Assembly: GCA_050694175.1 (NCBI GenBank)
Contig: JBOGXA010000014.1
Span: forward strand, 32,120-96,119
DNA length: 64,000 bases
Source of the DNA: JBOGXA01 sp050694175
GTDB taxonomy: Bacteria > Actinomycetota > CADDZG01 > WHSQ01
Direction of reading: 5' to 3'
Shown: positions 8,138 to 16,724 of the stretch, in pieces
How the letters are laid out: each line of letters begins with the position of its first letter
Position numbering within the stretch: position 1 is the first letter of the stretch
Made by a program: the position numbers and the translations under genes
Notes under the pieces: model-generated
Databases searched by the model: none
What the model saw: the letters and a program-made list of their open reading frames with translations, nothing else
Told to the model about the DNA's origin: nothing

Positions 8138-8836
8138 ACTTACCCCCCAATTCCTTGTTGTGGGTGTCACCCGTTCACATAGTTGTCGGTTGTCGCGCAT
8201 GGGTCTGCATCGGACCCCATGACGGCGATGTCGCCATCGGCTCCGGAACGCCAAGGTGAACCAGAATCAGACCCCGAAGTGTATTAGAGGCGTACATCGC
8301 CCGCCATCGTTACAGGGGTTGTGGTCGATCGCTCCCCGGGGTCGAGAATCCGAGCCAACGAAGACGGGGAACCCAGATCCGTAAGTGGGGCGGCCTTGAT
8401 TCAGCGGCCTGGCGCCACCGCGACAGGAGGGGCTCGCCCGAGATCAAGCAGGGTGTGTGGATGAAAGAATTGGCGACGAATGGGGTTGATCTCGGTAATG
8501 GGGGCCGACCGAAATGTCGCCACCTCGTCCGGGTTGGTGCCACTCGCAATGACGAGATCGTCTTCTCTAAAGCCGAGCCTCATTATTCGCGCAAACTAGC
8601 ATCGGCGACTCCTCGTAGCAAACCAGTCTCAGGCCCTCAGAGCCTTCAGATTTCAACCGCAACTGGCCTAGGGCACCTAACCCGGCGGAGAAATCGCGAT
8701 ACCCCCCACGTAGAGACCTGATTTCGGTGCAGCAGCGCCACCAGAGGCTGACTAACGCAGGCGAACCGCAAGTTACTGAGGCCCACCCATCTGGTGTAAG
8801 CGGATCGTTGAACCGCCTCTCGAAACCGGGCACAAC
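8138..8836. other. Mostly non-coding stretch
   Basis: A minus-strand frame at 8401-8583 (about 60 codons, with the run EDDLVIASGTNPDEVATFRS) might be a protein fragment, but it has no ribosome-binding site and no family I recognise. I see nothing else that can be supported. Confidence 0.35.
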
Positions 8837-8934
8837 TCAGGGTTTGTCCCTCAGTCGATCTAGGCCGTCCAGGATCAGATCGAGTCCCAACCCGAACTCG
8901 AACTGGTCGTCACAACCAGCCGAGCGTCGTAACC
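8837..8934 (-). pseudogene. Second TetR C-terminal remnant
   Basis: The minus strand reads CDDQFEFGLGLDLILDGLDR then LRDKP and a stop at 8837, almost the same tail as at 5842-6044. Just upstream a one-base shift recovers the preceding TTLGW. Only the end of the gene survives. Confidence 0.55.
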
Positions 8935-8946
8935 GCTCCCTAGCAC

Positions 8947-9053
8947 GCCCAGGGCGACCTTGGAAGCTCAAAACCTCCCGAGATAACCTGGAGACCCGTG
9001 CGAAACCCCAGGTCGGGCGCGCTCCCTTCTGGTACGAATCCCGCCGGGGGCAC
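8947..9053 (+). repeat. Dispersed ~106-bp repeat, copy 2 (tRNA 3'-end-like tail)
   Basis: Partner of 4480-4585. Its last 23 bases, from GGTACGAATC at 9031, match the T-arm and acceptor end of the tRNA-Arg at 1741-1763 at about 20 positions, including GAATC and GCCGGGGGCAC. No 5' tRNA half precedes it, so this looks like an att-site copy, not a tRNA gene. Confidence 0.5.
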
Positions 9054-9101
9054 CTTGATCCACCTATTCGAACTCGGGCGTGAGAAGAGAGCCGCGAAGA
9101 C

Positions 9102-9176
9102 CTACTCAGCGTGCTTGACCATTCCGTCTTCGACGTTGACGGCTTTCAGAACAGCCTGGTTGAAGCGACGACGCAC
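9102..9176 (-). pseudogene. Possible site-specific recombinase C-terminal fragment
   Basis: The minus strand reads RRRFNQAVLKAVNVEDGMVK then HAE and a stop, running straight toward the tRNA-like sequence at 9031-9053. Large serine recombinases of actinobacteria often end with an RxxFNQAxxxxVxVxxGxVxxA segment and lie next to their att site. The similarity is short and recalled from memory, so this is tentative. Confidence 0.3.
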
Positions 9177-9200
9177 TTTAGGGTCACCTCGCAACCCGAT

Positions 9201-9569
9201 TCAGGAGCTGAGCGGGTTCCTAACCCCCGCTCGCGTCAAACAACGGTTCAAAACCAGTGCTTGGGGCTCTGCATCGGATGACAGTCTCTGAGCCTTGAAC
9301 TGCGCCCTTATCAGTACACCGGCGCTGTCGACTAGAACCCGAAGACTCTTGAACTTCCAGCCGTACTCTCGGGCGCAGGCGCGAACCTCAGCAGTCGCTT
9401 CCTCAGACATCCTTTGGTTCTTCTCTCCGGGCCGCAGCGACTCGCCTCGGCCAGATGTCGCACTGCGTCCACCCTCAGTACAGGAAGCCAGCACGAGCAC
9501 GACGACGAGGCAACTCCCAGCCTTCTCAGTCCGAAACGCTCCAATCCGTGGCTGTCTCCCCCTTAGCAC
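9201..9569 (-). CDS. Small putative lipoprotein
   Basis: A 122-residue frame with a hydrophobic segment (CLVVVLVLASC) ending in an LASC lipobox (Cys30), so export and lipidation are plausible. The mature part is short, with EVRACAREYGWKFKSLRVLV and a second Cys pair (ACA, NRC). No family recognised. No strong ribosome-binding site is seen before the ATG, and the neighbourhood is rich in remnants. Confidence 0.45.
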   Translation of the reverse strand: MLRGRQPRIGAFRTEKAGSCLVVVLVLASCTEGGRSATSGRGESLRPGEKNQRMSEEATAEVRACAREYGWKFKSLRVLVDSAGVLIRAQFKAQRLSSDAEPQALVLNRCLTRAGVRNPLSS

Positions 9570-9957
9570 CTCTCACTGAGTCACTACTCTCACCCCTATT
9601 ACGCTGCCACGTCCCGAATGGTTCCGATAGGCGTCACCGAAACCGCTTCGTCCTGGACCCAGGCTGCGCTTGAAAACAATTCTTGCCTCAGAAGCGGGTG
9701 TCGGAGGATCCACTACCTCCCTTCGAGCTCGTATGAAGCAGTGAGGCATACCGAGTTCCTGATTGTGCGCCCCGTTCGTCCGGCTCCCCCCGGGGGCACG
9801 GGTCCCGAGACTTCACACCGAGACTTCACAGGGCACTCCCTACATCTGTGCACGAAGAAGGCACGTCAACTGCGCTGGGCTCCCTCCGACCTGGTCGCTC
9901 AGAACAGGCGCGTGCAACCGTCGGCTACAAGCCGAACCGAAGCGAGACGTCCCACGT
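9570..9957. other. Non-coding stretch
   Basis: No credible gene. The sequence CGAGACTTCACA occurs twice in tandem near 9810-9832, just after a CCCCCGGGGGCAC stretch that partly resembles the tRNA-like repeat tail. Otherwise nothing recognised. Confidence 0.4.
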
Positions 9958-11207
9958 CTAGCCTGATAAGCCTGATAACTGCGGACGTGAGGCGATTAGG
10001 TCCTCGATGCCGTCAGCAGCCGCGTGGGGTCCGCCTGCGTCACGGTAAGCCTGGGCAATCCTTCTCGCACCCTCCCGACAGCCGATCGCGTCGCGCACCG
10101 CGGCGCGTAGCCTGTCCGGGCGAAGCTTCTTGGCCGGTAGACGGGTTCCAGCGCCGGCGATGTCGACGCGTCGAGCCACCTCAAGTTGATCGCGGCCGAA
10201 CGCTACGGCGCAAACGGGTACGCCGCGTGCAAGGGCTTTCTGCGTCGCGCCCATCCCGCCGTGAGTGATCGCACAGGCCGCACGTTCGAGGAGGGGCCCG
10301 TGCGGAAGGAAAGACACCACGCGTGCGTTCGGCGGAGGATCGAACTTTCTCGGCGCGAGGGAAGGCACGGTGACGACGACGTGGACGTCCTCGTCCGCCA
10401 ACGCCTCCAACGAACATTCGGCCAAGCGGCCGTCGTCCTGGAACTCCGATGAAGTCGTAACGAGCACCAAGGGTCCATCCACATCGTTCAGCCACTCCGG
10501 CGGTGCCGTCGGAGGGTCCCAGGCACAGGGGCCAACCAACCGTACGGTGGCGGGCCAATCGGAGCGCGGATATTCGAACGGCCTGCCGTCATATAGAGGA
10601 TCAGTGGCGGCGCGCGGAAGATATCGTCCGCGCCCTCGAGAAGCGGCAGCCCAATCCGCCGTCGAACTTGGTTGGTACGAGGGATCAGGATTCTTTCCAA
10701 TGACCCGAAGATCAGAGGGCGCAACAAAGCGTCTCGCAAGTGTCCCAAAGGTCCTCGTGCCGGAGTGAGCCCAGGACCGAACGGAGGAGCTTCACGCGAT
10801 CGCAAGGGGATGGGGAATGGACACCAAGTCGCCCACGGACCGCCCCATGCCTCAGCCGTGGCCAAGGCTCCCCATGTATTGACGTCGACGAGAAGAGCGT
10901 CGGGCTGCACGTCATCGATCGCATGCGTGAGGTCTTCGGCGTCGAGAGGGGCGCGCTCACCAAAAACCCGCACAAAACGCTTCAGGCTTCCGATCGGGCT
11001 TCGCGACAGATAGTCATCATGGTGAAGCCTCTCGATCGCCGAATCGATCGGCGCCGCGTCGAACCCACGGTCGCTCATCATCCGGACCTCGGAAGCGAGC
11101 GTTCTCAAAACGATGTTGTGGCCGCGCTGCCGAAGTTCGTCGAGGATCGGCACCAACGGAAACAGATGCCCGCGGGCAGGCGAGGTATAAGCAAGGATCT
11201 GACTCAT
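9958..11207 (-). pseudogene. Macrolide-type glycosyltransferase (GT1/MGT), frameshifted
   Basis: UDP-sugar-dependent GT-B enzyme that would glycosylate a hydrophobic small molecule. The N-terminal domain starts at the ATG at 11207 (SQILAYTSPARGHLFPLVPI, with the usual GH near the front) and is in frame to about residue 203 (LILYMTAG). One base over, PFEYPRSDWPATVRLVGP continues into the C-terminal donor-binding domain with THGGMGATQKALARGVPVCA, a good PSPG-like motif. A lost C in a CCC run restores about 417 residues. It overlaps the TetR stop (TGATG), so the pair forms one regulated unit. Confidence 0.75.
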
Positions 11208-11806
11208 CACGAGGCCTCCATGAGCGCTTGTAATAGTTCGACCAGAGCGAGTTCTGTTTGGCGGCGACTGAGGCGAGCGTCCCTGCGGAGGAGCTTCCAT
11301 GTATAGACGTCACAGATCGCGACGAGCTGTGCCAACCGCCGTTGACGCTCGACTCCTTGCAACTCTGAGAGCGCGGAGGCGAACACACGCTCGCACCAAG
11401 CCTTGTGCGTAGCGCGGCCGATATCAACTAGCTCTCGCAGCTGCTCCGTCCGCTGCTCTTCTGCCAGAACCCGGAGCACGCGATCTCCGAGGTCCTCATA
11501 ATGATTGAGCAGCACCCGGACGATCCCCTCGACGTCTCCGGCTGGGGCTTCATCACGCTGGCGCTGCACCCTGCTCGTCTCACGCTGCACGGCGGCGGCG
11601 AGTAGTCCCTTCTTACTGCCGAAATGACGGATCAAGGTCTGCAGTGATACGCCCGCAAGCGAGGCAACGCCGTCAAGGGGGATCTCCGTCGTAGGCGCGC
11701 TCCAGAACGTCTCGACCGCGGCATCGAGGATCTGCTCGCGGGTTGCGGCCACGGACTCTGCCCTAGCAACCATGTGGTAGGGCCGCCGAGTCCCACGAGC
11801 TTTCAT
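11207..11806 (-). CDS. TetR/AcrR-family transcriptional regulator
   Basis: 199 residues. The HTH is clear near residues 22-65: TREQILDAAVETF, then VASLAGVSLQTLIRHFGSKK. The variable C-terminal ligand domain follows. It is co-transcribed with the glycosyltransferase and very likely represses both. A palindrome abuts its start codon (see 11807-11843). ATG at 11773 (residue 12) is an alternative start that would leave a normal leader after the promoter; ATG at 11806 would give a nearly leaderless mRNA. Confidence 0.88.
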   Translation of the reverse strand: MKARGTRRPYHMVARAESVAATREQILDAAVETFWSAPTTEIPLDGVASLAGVSLQTLIRHFGSKKGLLAAAVQRETSRVQRQRDEAPAGDVEGIVRVLLNHYEDLGDRVLRVLAEEQRTEQLRELVDIGRATHKAWCERVFASALSELQGVERQRRLAQLVAICDVYTWKLLRRDARLSRRQTELALVELLQALMEAS

Positions 11807-11843
11807 GTTAGTTAGACTAACGTCAAATTCAGGAGCATGTCAA
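11807..11843 (-). promoter_or_regulatory. Promoter with overlapping TetR operator
   Basis: On the minus strand TTGACA (11838-11843) and TAGTCT (11814-11819) are 18 bases apart. GTTAGTCTAACTAAC (11807-11821) is a perfect inverted repeat with 5-bp arms that covers the -10 element. This is the expected layout for TetR autorepression. Confidence 0.6.
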
Positions 11844-11942
11844 TGGCTTCTCCAACGAGACGACTCGTTTCCATGGGACGCAGGAAGTCTCTTTGCATTC
11901 AGCTGATATCGATCGGCCTTGGTTCGCATTAGGGGTGTTTGG

Positions 11943-11990
11943 GTAGGGCCGGCTGGACTCGAACCAGGACCCACTGATTGTGAGTCCGGC
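11943..11990 (-). other. 3' half of a tRNA (Val CAC-like), possible att remnant
   Basis: On the minus strand the T-arm CTGG-TTCGAGT-CCAG is intact and followed by CCGGCCCTA. Upstream is an anticodon loop CTCACAA (CAC) with 3' stem TCAGT, but the 5' stem is CCGGA and pairs poorly. No D-arm or 5' acceptor strand follows. A truncated tRNA 3' end is typical of the far end of an integrated element. Confidence 0.5.
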
Positions 11991-12258
11991 GGTCATACGT
12001 CGGATTGGTCCGCTTTTGGTCCCCTCCCTCGTCCGCTTTTGGTCCGTTCACAGGGCCGCTCGCGGAGTTCGACGGCGACAAGATGGCTCGTATTTTCATG
12101 CGCGATTACAACAGTGAACCGTGGCGTGGGTACAGAGCCAGGCCGCCGCAAGTCTTCGCTCTGATCGAGGCCGGTGCCGAATGGGACGAGGGGGCCCGAA
12201 CCATTGTGCGGAATCGAAGTAGTTATAGGTTTGTCGCAACGAGGAAGGGAGTACGCCG

Positions 12259-12555
12259 ATGTATGCACGCGTTGCGGTCTACGAAATTCCAGGCCACAGA
12301 ATGGGGGAGGCGGTCGCGGCCTTCGGCGATGCAATCGACCAGATCAGGGAACTGAGTCCACAGGAGGTCTACCTTCTCGTTAGCCGCGATGACGATCGCG
12401 CTCTGACGATGTCTGTCTGGGACACGCCCGAAGCCATGGAGGCAAGTCGCGTCAAAGCCAGCGGGCTTCGCAGCGATGCGGTCGGTGTCGTCGGTGGCAG
12501 CGTTCAGAGCGTCGTCGAATACGAGGTTGCGATCCACGAACGAACTAAGTCCTGA
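12259..12555 (+). CDS. Small ABM-like/uncharacterised protein
   Basis: 98 residues with the pattern of a ferredoxin-like dimeric alpha-beta barrel: MYARVAVYEIPGHRMGEAVA at the start, EVYLLVSRDDDRALTMSVWD in the middle and a final strand VVEYEVAIHE. This resembles antibiotic-biosynthesis-monooxygenase or stress-responsive barrel proteins, but the family cannot be fixed. AGGAAGGGAG lies upstream. It is convergent with nhaA. Confidence 0.7.
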   Translation: MYARVAVYEIPGHRMGEAVAAFGDAIDQIRELSPQEVYLLVSRDDDRALTMSVWDTPEAMEASRVKASGLRSDAVGVVGGSVQSVVEYEVAIHERTKS

Positions 12556-12596
12556 TTTTCGAAGCGCGGATCGCTCATCCGCAACCAGGCTAGTCA

Positions 12597-13910
12597 TCAG
12601 TCACCCGACCATCTCATCAGGGTCCACCCGAGCAAGGCCGCAGCAAAGGACGCAAGCAGGACTCCGATCTTGGCCTCGTCCACGATCCGGGGCTCGCGAA
12701 ACGCGAGTTCGGCGATGAACAGTGCAACGGTGAAGCCGATACCCGCAAGGGCGCCCACCGCGACGACCTGTCGCCAGCCAACGCCCTCGGGAAGCGCGCC
12801 GAGGCCCAACCGGACCGCGAGCCATGCAAAGCCGCTGATGCCTACCAGTTTTCCCACCACGAGGCCCACGACAACGCCAAGGACTACTACAGAGGTCGCC
12901 GCCTCCCTCATCGCATCCACGGAGATCGACACACCGGCGTTGGCAAGCGCAAACACCGGCACGATGGCAAAGCTCGACCACCGATGCAAGAGATGCTCGA
13001 GGCGTTCTCCAACCGCTACAAGCTCCTTTGCCTGCAACGTAGCGGCGCGGACCTTCGCGGGGGTGGGCTCGTCGGCGAGACTGCTCGCCTCTCGGACAGC
13101 ATCCCGAATGCCGCTCGGATCCACCGGCAAGGCAGGTGTCAGCAAACCGAGCGCGACGCCGGCAAGCGTGGCGTGTACGCCTGATTCGAACATCGCGTAC
13201 CACAGCGCCACTCCAACCACGACGTAGGCGGGCGTCCACCACACACGCACGATCCGCATGAGGGCGATCACGATGGCGAAGGCACTGGCAACCAACAGCC
13301 ACTCGGGGTGAATCTGGGTGGTGTAGACGAAGGCGATGACGATGATGGCGCCGATGTCGTCGACGATGGCGATGCTTAAGAGGAGGACCTTCAGCGCGGG
13401 CGGACATCTCGACCCGACCAGAGCCAGCACCCCGACGGCGAAGGCGATGTCGGTCGCCATGGGGATTGCCCAGCCAGATGAGGCATCGCCCCCAATGTTA
13501 AGAGCGAGATAGATCAAGGCGGGCATGACCATGCCACCCAGGGCGCAAATGGCGGGCAGAGCCGCCCGACGCAAATCGTTTAGCTCGCCCGCGACGAGTT
13601 CGCGTTTGATCTCGAGGCCGACGACGAAGAAGAAGACCGTCATGAGGCCGTCGTTCACGATGTGTCGGAGGTCTTGGGTTAACCCAAGGGGCCCGACTCG
13701 CAACGAGAATTGGGTGGTCCAGAGACGTTCATAGCTACCCGCCACCGGCGAGTTGGCCCAAATGATCGCCGCGAGGGTGGCCATGAGGAGCACAATTCCG
13801 CCCGCCGCCTCGGTATCCAGAAACTCGCGAACCGGGCGGGCAAGGTAGCGAGCGACCGGCCTGTCGCTGGCGATCCATGAATGGTTGAGCGGAGGCTTTC
13901 CGGTCGACAT
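12597..13910 (-). CDS. nhaA: Na+/H+ antiporter NhaA
   Basis: 437 residues, about 11-12 membrane helices. Exchanges Na+ or Li+ for protons at the cytoplasmic membrane, supporting pH and salt balance. Family signatures seen: the helix-5 acidic pair in IVDDIGAIIVIA (about residues 182-183), VFFFVVGLEIKRELVAGEL near the N-terminus and PVFALANAGVSI. Full length. It stands alone: convergent with the gene at 12259, with about 250 bp before the slipin gene. Confidence 0.96.
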   Translation of the reverse strand: MSTGKPPLNHSWIASDRPVARYLARPVREFLDTEAAGGIVLLMATLAAIIWANSPVAGSYERLWTTQFSLRVGPLGLTQDLRHIVNDGLMTVFFFVVGLEIKRELVAGELNDLRRAALPAICALGGMVMPALIYLALNIGGDASSGWAIPMATDIAFAVGVLALVGSRCPPALKVLLLSIAIVDDIGAIIVIAFVYTTQIHPEWLLVASAFAIVIALMRIVRVWWTPAYVVVGVALWYAMFESGVHATLAGVALGLLTPALPVDPSGIRDAVREASSLADEPTPAKVRAATLQAKELVAVGERLEHLLHRWSSFAIVPVFALANAGVSISVDAMREAATSVVVLGVVVGLVVGKLVGISGFAWLAVRLGLGALPEGVGWRQVVAVGALAGIGFTVALFIAELAFREPRIVDEAKIGVLLASFAAALLGWTLMRWSGD

Positions 13911-14164
13911 GATCCCTTCTTTGCGGGCGAAACCAGTGCCGACCAGACTTCCCGGCGCTCCCTGGAACGAGATCCTACCGGCTCGCCGAGGGCGCTGGTC
14001 GTTCCTCCCGAGTCAACTAGATCAGGCTGTTTGAGCAGCCCTCTGGTACTGGGGGGTAAGGGACTAATCCCGAGGCGTTCCGAGAAACTCGGAGCGATCT
14101 CCGAGCGGCTCCGGCTCCCGAAAGCCGAATCGATCTGTCCCCCGGGATCACTCTGACGAAAGGA

Positions 14165-14944
14165 CTATTCGAACGTGCTTGCTTCCTCGCCGAAGGCCTT
14201 CTGGAACGGCTTCAGGAACTCGATCGGAATCGGGATCACCAGCGTCGAGTTCTTCTCGGCTGACACCTCGACCACCGTCTGAAGGTAGCGGAGCTGGTAG
14301 GCGATCGGGTGACGAGCGATGACCTCCGCCGCTTGGGCGAGGCGCTCGGACGCCTGGAACTCAGCTTCGGCATTGATGACCTTGGCCCGCCGCTCGCGTT
14401 CGGCCTCCGCCTGACGCGCCATGGCCCGCTGCATCTCGGTGGGCAGATCGACGTCCTTGATCTCGACCAGCGAAACCTTCACGCCCCACGGGTCGGTGAC
14501 CTCGTCGATGATGCGCTGGAGATCTTGATTGAGCCGATCGCGTTCGGTGAGGATGTCGTCGAGATCGACCTTCGAGAGCACCGCGCGCAGCGTGGTTTGG
14601 GAGATCTGGGACGTGGCGTAGTAATAGTTCTGGATCTCGACCGTCGCCTTCACCGAGTCGAACACCTGGAAATAGCAAACGGCGTTCACGCGCACGGTGA
14701 CGTTGTCGCGAGTTATCACGTCCTGCGGAGGCACGTCCAACGTCACGATCTGGAGATTCACCTTCACCATCCGATCGATGATTGGGATGATGAAGAACAA
14801 GCCCGGCCCCTTCGCACCGGCAATCACGCGCCCGAGGCGAAAGATGACGCCTCGCTCGTACTCCTGGACGATACGGATGGACGAAGCCGCCAGGATCAGG
14901 AGGAAAAACGCGACCGCCAAGATCACTATGCCCGTTGTCGTCAT
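14165..14944 (-). CDS. Slipin/stomatin-like SPFH protein
   Basis: 259 residues: one N-terminal membrane helix (IVILAVAFFLLILAASSIRI), then an SPFH/Band 7 domain (VQEYERGVIFRLGRVIAGAK, VDLDDILTERDRLNQDLQRI) and a charged coiled-coil tail. SPFH proteins form oligomeric membrane scaffolds. Its start overlaps the stop of the NfeD gene (ATGA), the classic NfeD-slipin operon in which the NfeD-type protease cleaves or partners with the slipin. Confidence 0.93.
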   Translation of the reverse strand: MTTTGIVILAVAFFLLILAASSIRIVQEYERGVIFRLGRVIAGAKGPGLFFIIPIIDRMVKVNLQIVTLDVPPQDVITRDNVTVRVNAVCYFQVFDSVKATVEIQNYYYATSQISQTTLRAVLSKVDLDDILTERDRLNQDLQRIIDEVTDPWGVKVSLVEIKDVDLPTEMQRAMARQAEAERERRAKVINAEAEFQASERLAQAAEVIARHPIAYQLRYLQTVVEVSAEKNSTLVIPIPIEFLKPFQKAFGEEASTFE

Positions 14945-16269
14945 CGGTCCTCCTCACTATGGGGGCTGACCACCAGCAGCAGCCCCTCGGTTCGCTCCAC
15001 CCGCACCCTGGAGCCTGCGGGGATGGATGGGCCCGCCGCGCGCGCTCGCCAGAGTGCCCCCTTGGTCATCACGGTACCTTCCGAGGAGATGTCGGTTCGC
15101 GCCTCCCCCGTCATCCCGACGAGGCTTTCGGGTCCGATCACCGAGGGCCGGAGCCTGACGCGCAGCGCGGCGGTCATCGCGAACAGGAAGAACGGGACCG
15201 TGACCGCGATCACGAGCGCGATCGCCCACGGTGACAGAGCCACCGCAGGCGACGCACCCGAGAACAGAAGCAACCCACCCGCGACCAGGGCCGCGGCTCC
15301 TCCCACCGTCCACACCCCGATGCCGGGGACGTGCAATTCGACAAGGAAGAACACCATCCCCAGGATGATGAGCGCGACCGCAGCCCAGTTCGTCGGCAGG
15401 ACGGTAAGTCCGTAGAAGCCCAGCACCAGAGAAATCGCACCGAGGATCCCCGCGAGCCCTATGCCCGAGGTGTACACCTCCAGGATGATCGCGAGCGTCC
15501 CCAACGACACCAACAGGAACGCGACCTCCGGCTGTGTCGCGAAGTGGAGCAGCCGCTGGAAGAGGTTCATACCGACGCGCTCGACGTCCACGCTCGGTTT
15601 CTGTGCGGCGGCGTCCCACGTCTCCATGGTTACCGTGACCTCGCCGGCGACGTCGACGCGTTGCCCGTCCATCGCTTCGAGGAGATCGTCGAGCGTCGAC
15701 GCGATGCCGTCCACGACGTTCATCTCAACTGCGTCCGTAGCGCCGAGCGACGCCGCTTCTCGGACCGCGTCCTCGGCCCACTCCACGTTACGGCCGCGCA
15801 AGCGCGCGAGCTCGGTGATGAAGGCAACCGCGTCATTTGTGGCCTTCTTCTCGAGTGTCTCCGAGCCTTCCCCACCCAGATTGACCGGACTTGCAGCTCC
15901 GACCTCGGTCGCGTCGGCCATGTACGCGAGATTGGCGGCGTAGGTGATGAACGTTCCTGCGGATGCAGCGCGCGCACCGCGCGGCGCGATCCACACGACG
16001 GTAGGGATACGCGATGCGAGCATGTCGCTGATAATGCTGCGCATCGACACGTCGAGACCGCCGGGAGTGTCGAGCTCGATGATCAGCACGTCGACCTCGT
16101 CTTGAGCCGCGGCGATCTGGCTCTGCAGGAAGCCGGCGGTGGTGGGATCGATGATCCCAGAGAGCTCGATAACGCGCGCGCGTCCCGATGCTTGACCATG
16201 CCCCGACGTGGCACTCGACAGTAGACCTCCGACGAGGAGCGCGAAAATCACCCACCGGTTCCGCGCCAT
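14941..16269 (-). CDS. NfeD-family membrane serine protease (long form)
   Basis: About 442 residues from the ATG at 16269. An N-terminal signal (NRWVIFALLVGGLLSSA) is followed by a ClpP-fold protease domain with DVLIIELDTPGGL and the active-site region RAASAGTFITYAANLAYMAD. Next come several membrane helices (LLVSLGTLAIILEVYTSGIG, LIILGMVFFLVELHVPGIGV) and a C-terminal OB-fold (LVGMTGEARTDISSEGTVMT). This is the 1510-N/NfeD1b arrangement, thought to process slipins. The further upstream ATG at 16338 would add 23 non-conserved residues ahead of the signal peptide. Confidence 0.92.
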   Translation of the reverse strand: MARNRWVIFALLVGGLLSSATSGHGQASGRARVIELSGIIDPTTAGFLQSQIAAAQDEVDVLIIELDTPGGLDVSMRSIISDMLASRIPTVVWIAPRGARAASAGTFITYAANLAYMADATEVGAASPVNLGGEGSETLEKKATNDAVAFITELARLRGRNVEWAEDAVREAASLGATDAVEMNVVDGIASTLDDLLEAMDGQRVDVAGEVTVTMETWDAAAQKPSVDVERVGMNLFQRLLHFATQPEVAFLLVSLGTLAIILEVYTSGIGLAGILGAISLVLGFYGLTVLPTNWAAVALIILGMVFFLVELHVPGIGVWTVGGAAALVAGGLLLFSGASPAVALSPWAIALVIAVTVPFFLFAMTAALRVRLRPSVIGPESLVGMTGEARTDISSEGTVMTKGALWRARAAGPSIPAGSRVRVERTEGLLLVVSPHSEEDR

Positions 16270-16338
16270 CACTCCATGCTTGCAGACCTGCGGACGTAAC
16301 GGGCGCGGTCTCGTTGAAGGCAATCTAGCCCCCGGCAT

Positions 16339-16724
16339 GGACCAAATCCAATGAGGCGTCGGCTCACGAGGGCCTTAACCAACCGTGGCAGGCGCCGATG
16401 CATCGTCATCGCGTCTGGTACGAGGGCGATTCCGCGCCAACCCTTAGCGGGCGCCAATAAATCACAGCGTTGATACACGGTTTTCGTGCTGCGACGGTGT
16501 TGGATCGAAAGTAGAAGTCGTTACGAGTAGCAATCCCGAATTCAATTCACTCACCGACTTCGTTTGTGATGGAGAGGGAGAATCCCTCTCCCATTAGGGC
16601 TGGCGAAGCGAGGTGGACGGTGCTCCTGGTGACAGTCTCCACCGCGGGGTTCGTCCATGGGCCTTTCAGAACCCCACCAGGGCACCGCGCCGGACAGGAT
16701 AGCTGACAAAGCGACAGTTCGTTT
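16339..16724. other. Intergenic stretch with a short perfect hairpin
   Basis: No credible gene. It contains GGAGAGGGA-GAA-TCCCTCTCC (16571-16591), a perfect 9-bp stem with a 3-base loop and no T-run, so not an obvious terminator. Confidence 0.5.

Noticed and set aside
9031..9053. A second tRNA-Arg gene
   Set aside because: Only the T-arm and 3' acceptor strand are present; no 5' acceptor, D-arm or anticodon arm can be folded upstream.
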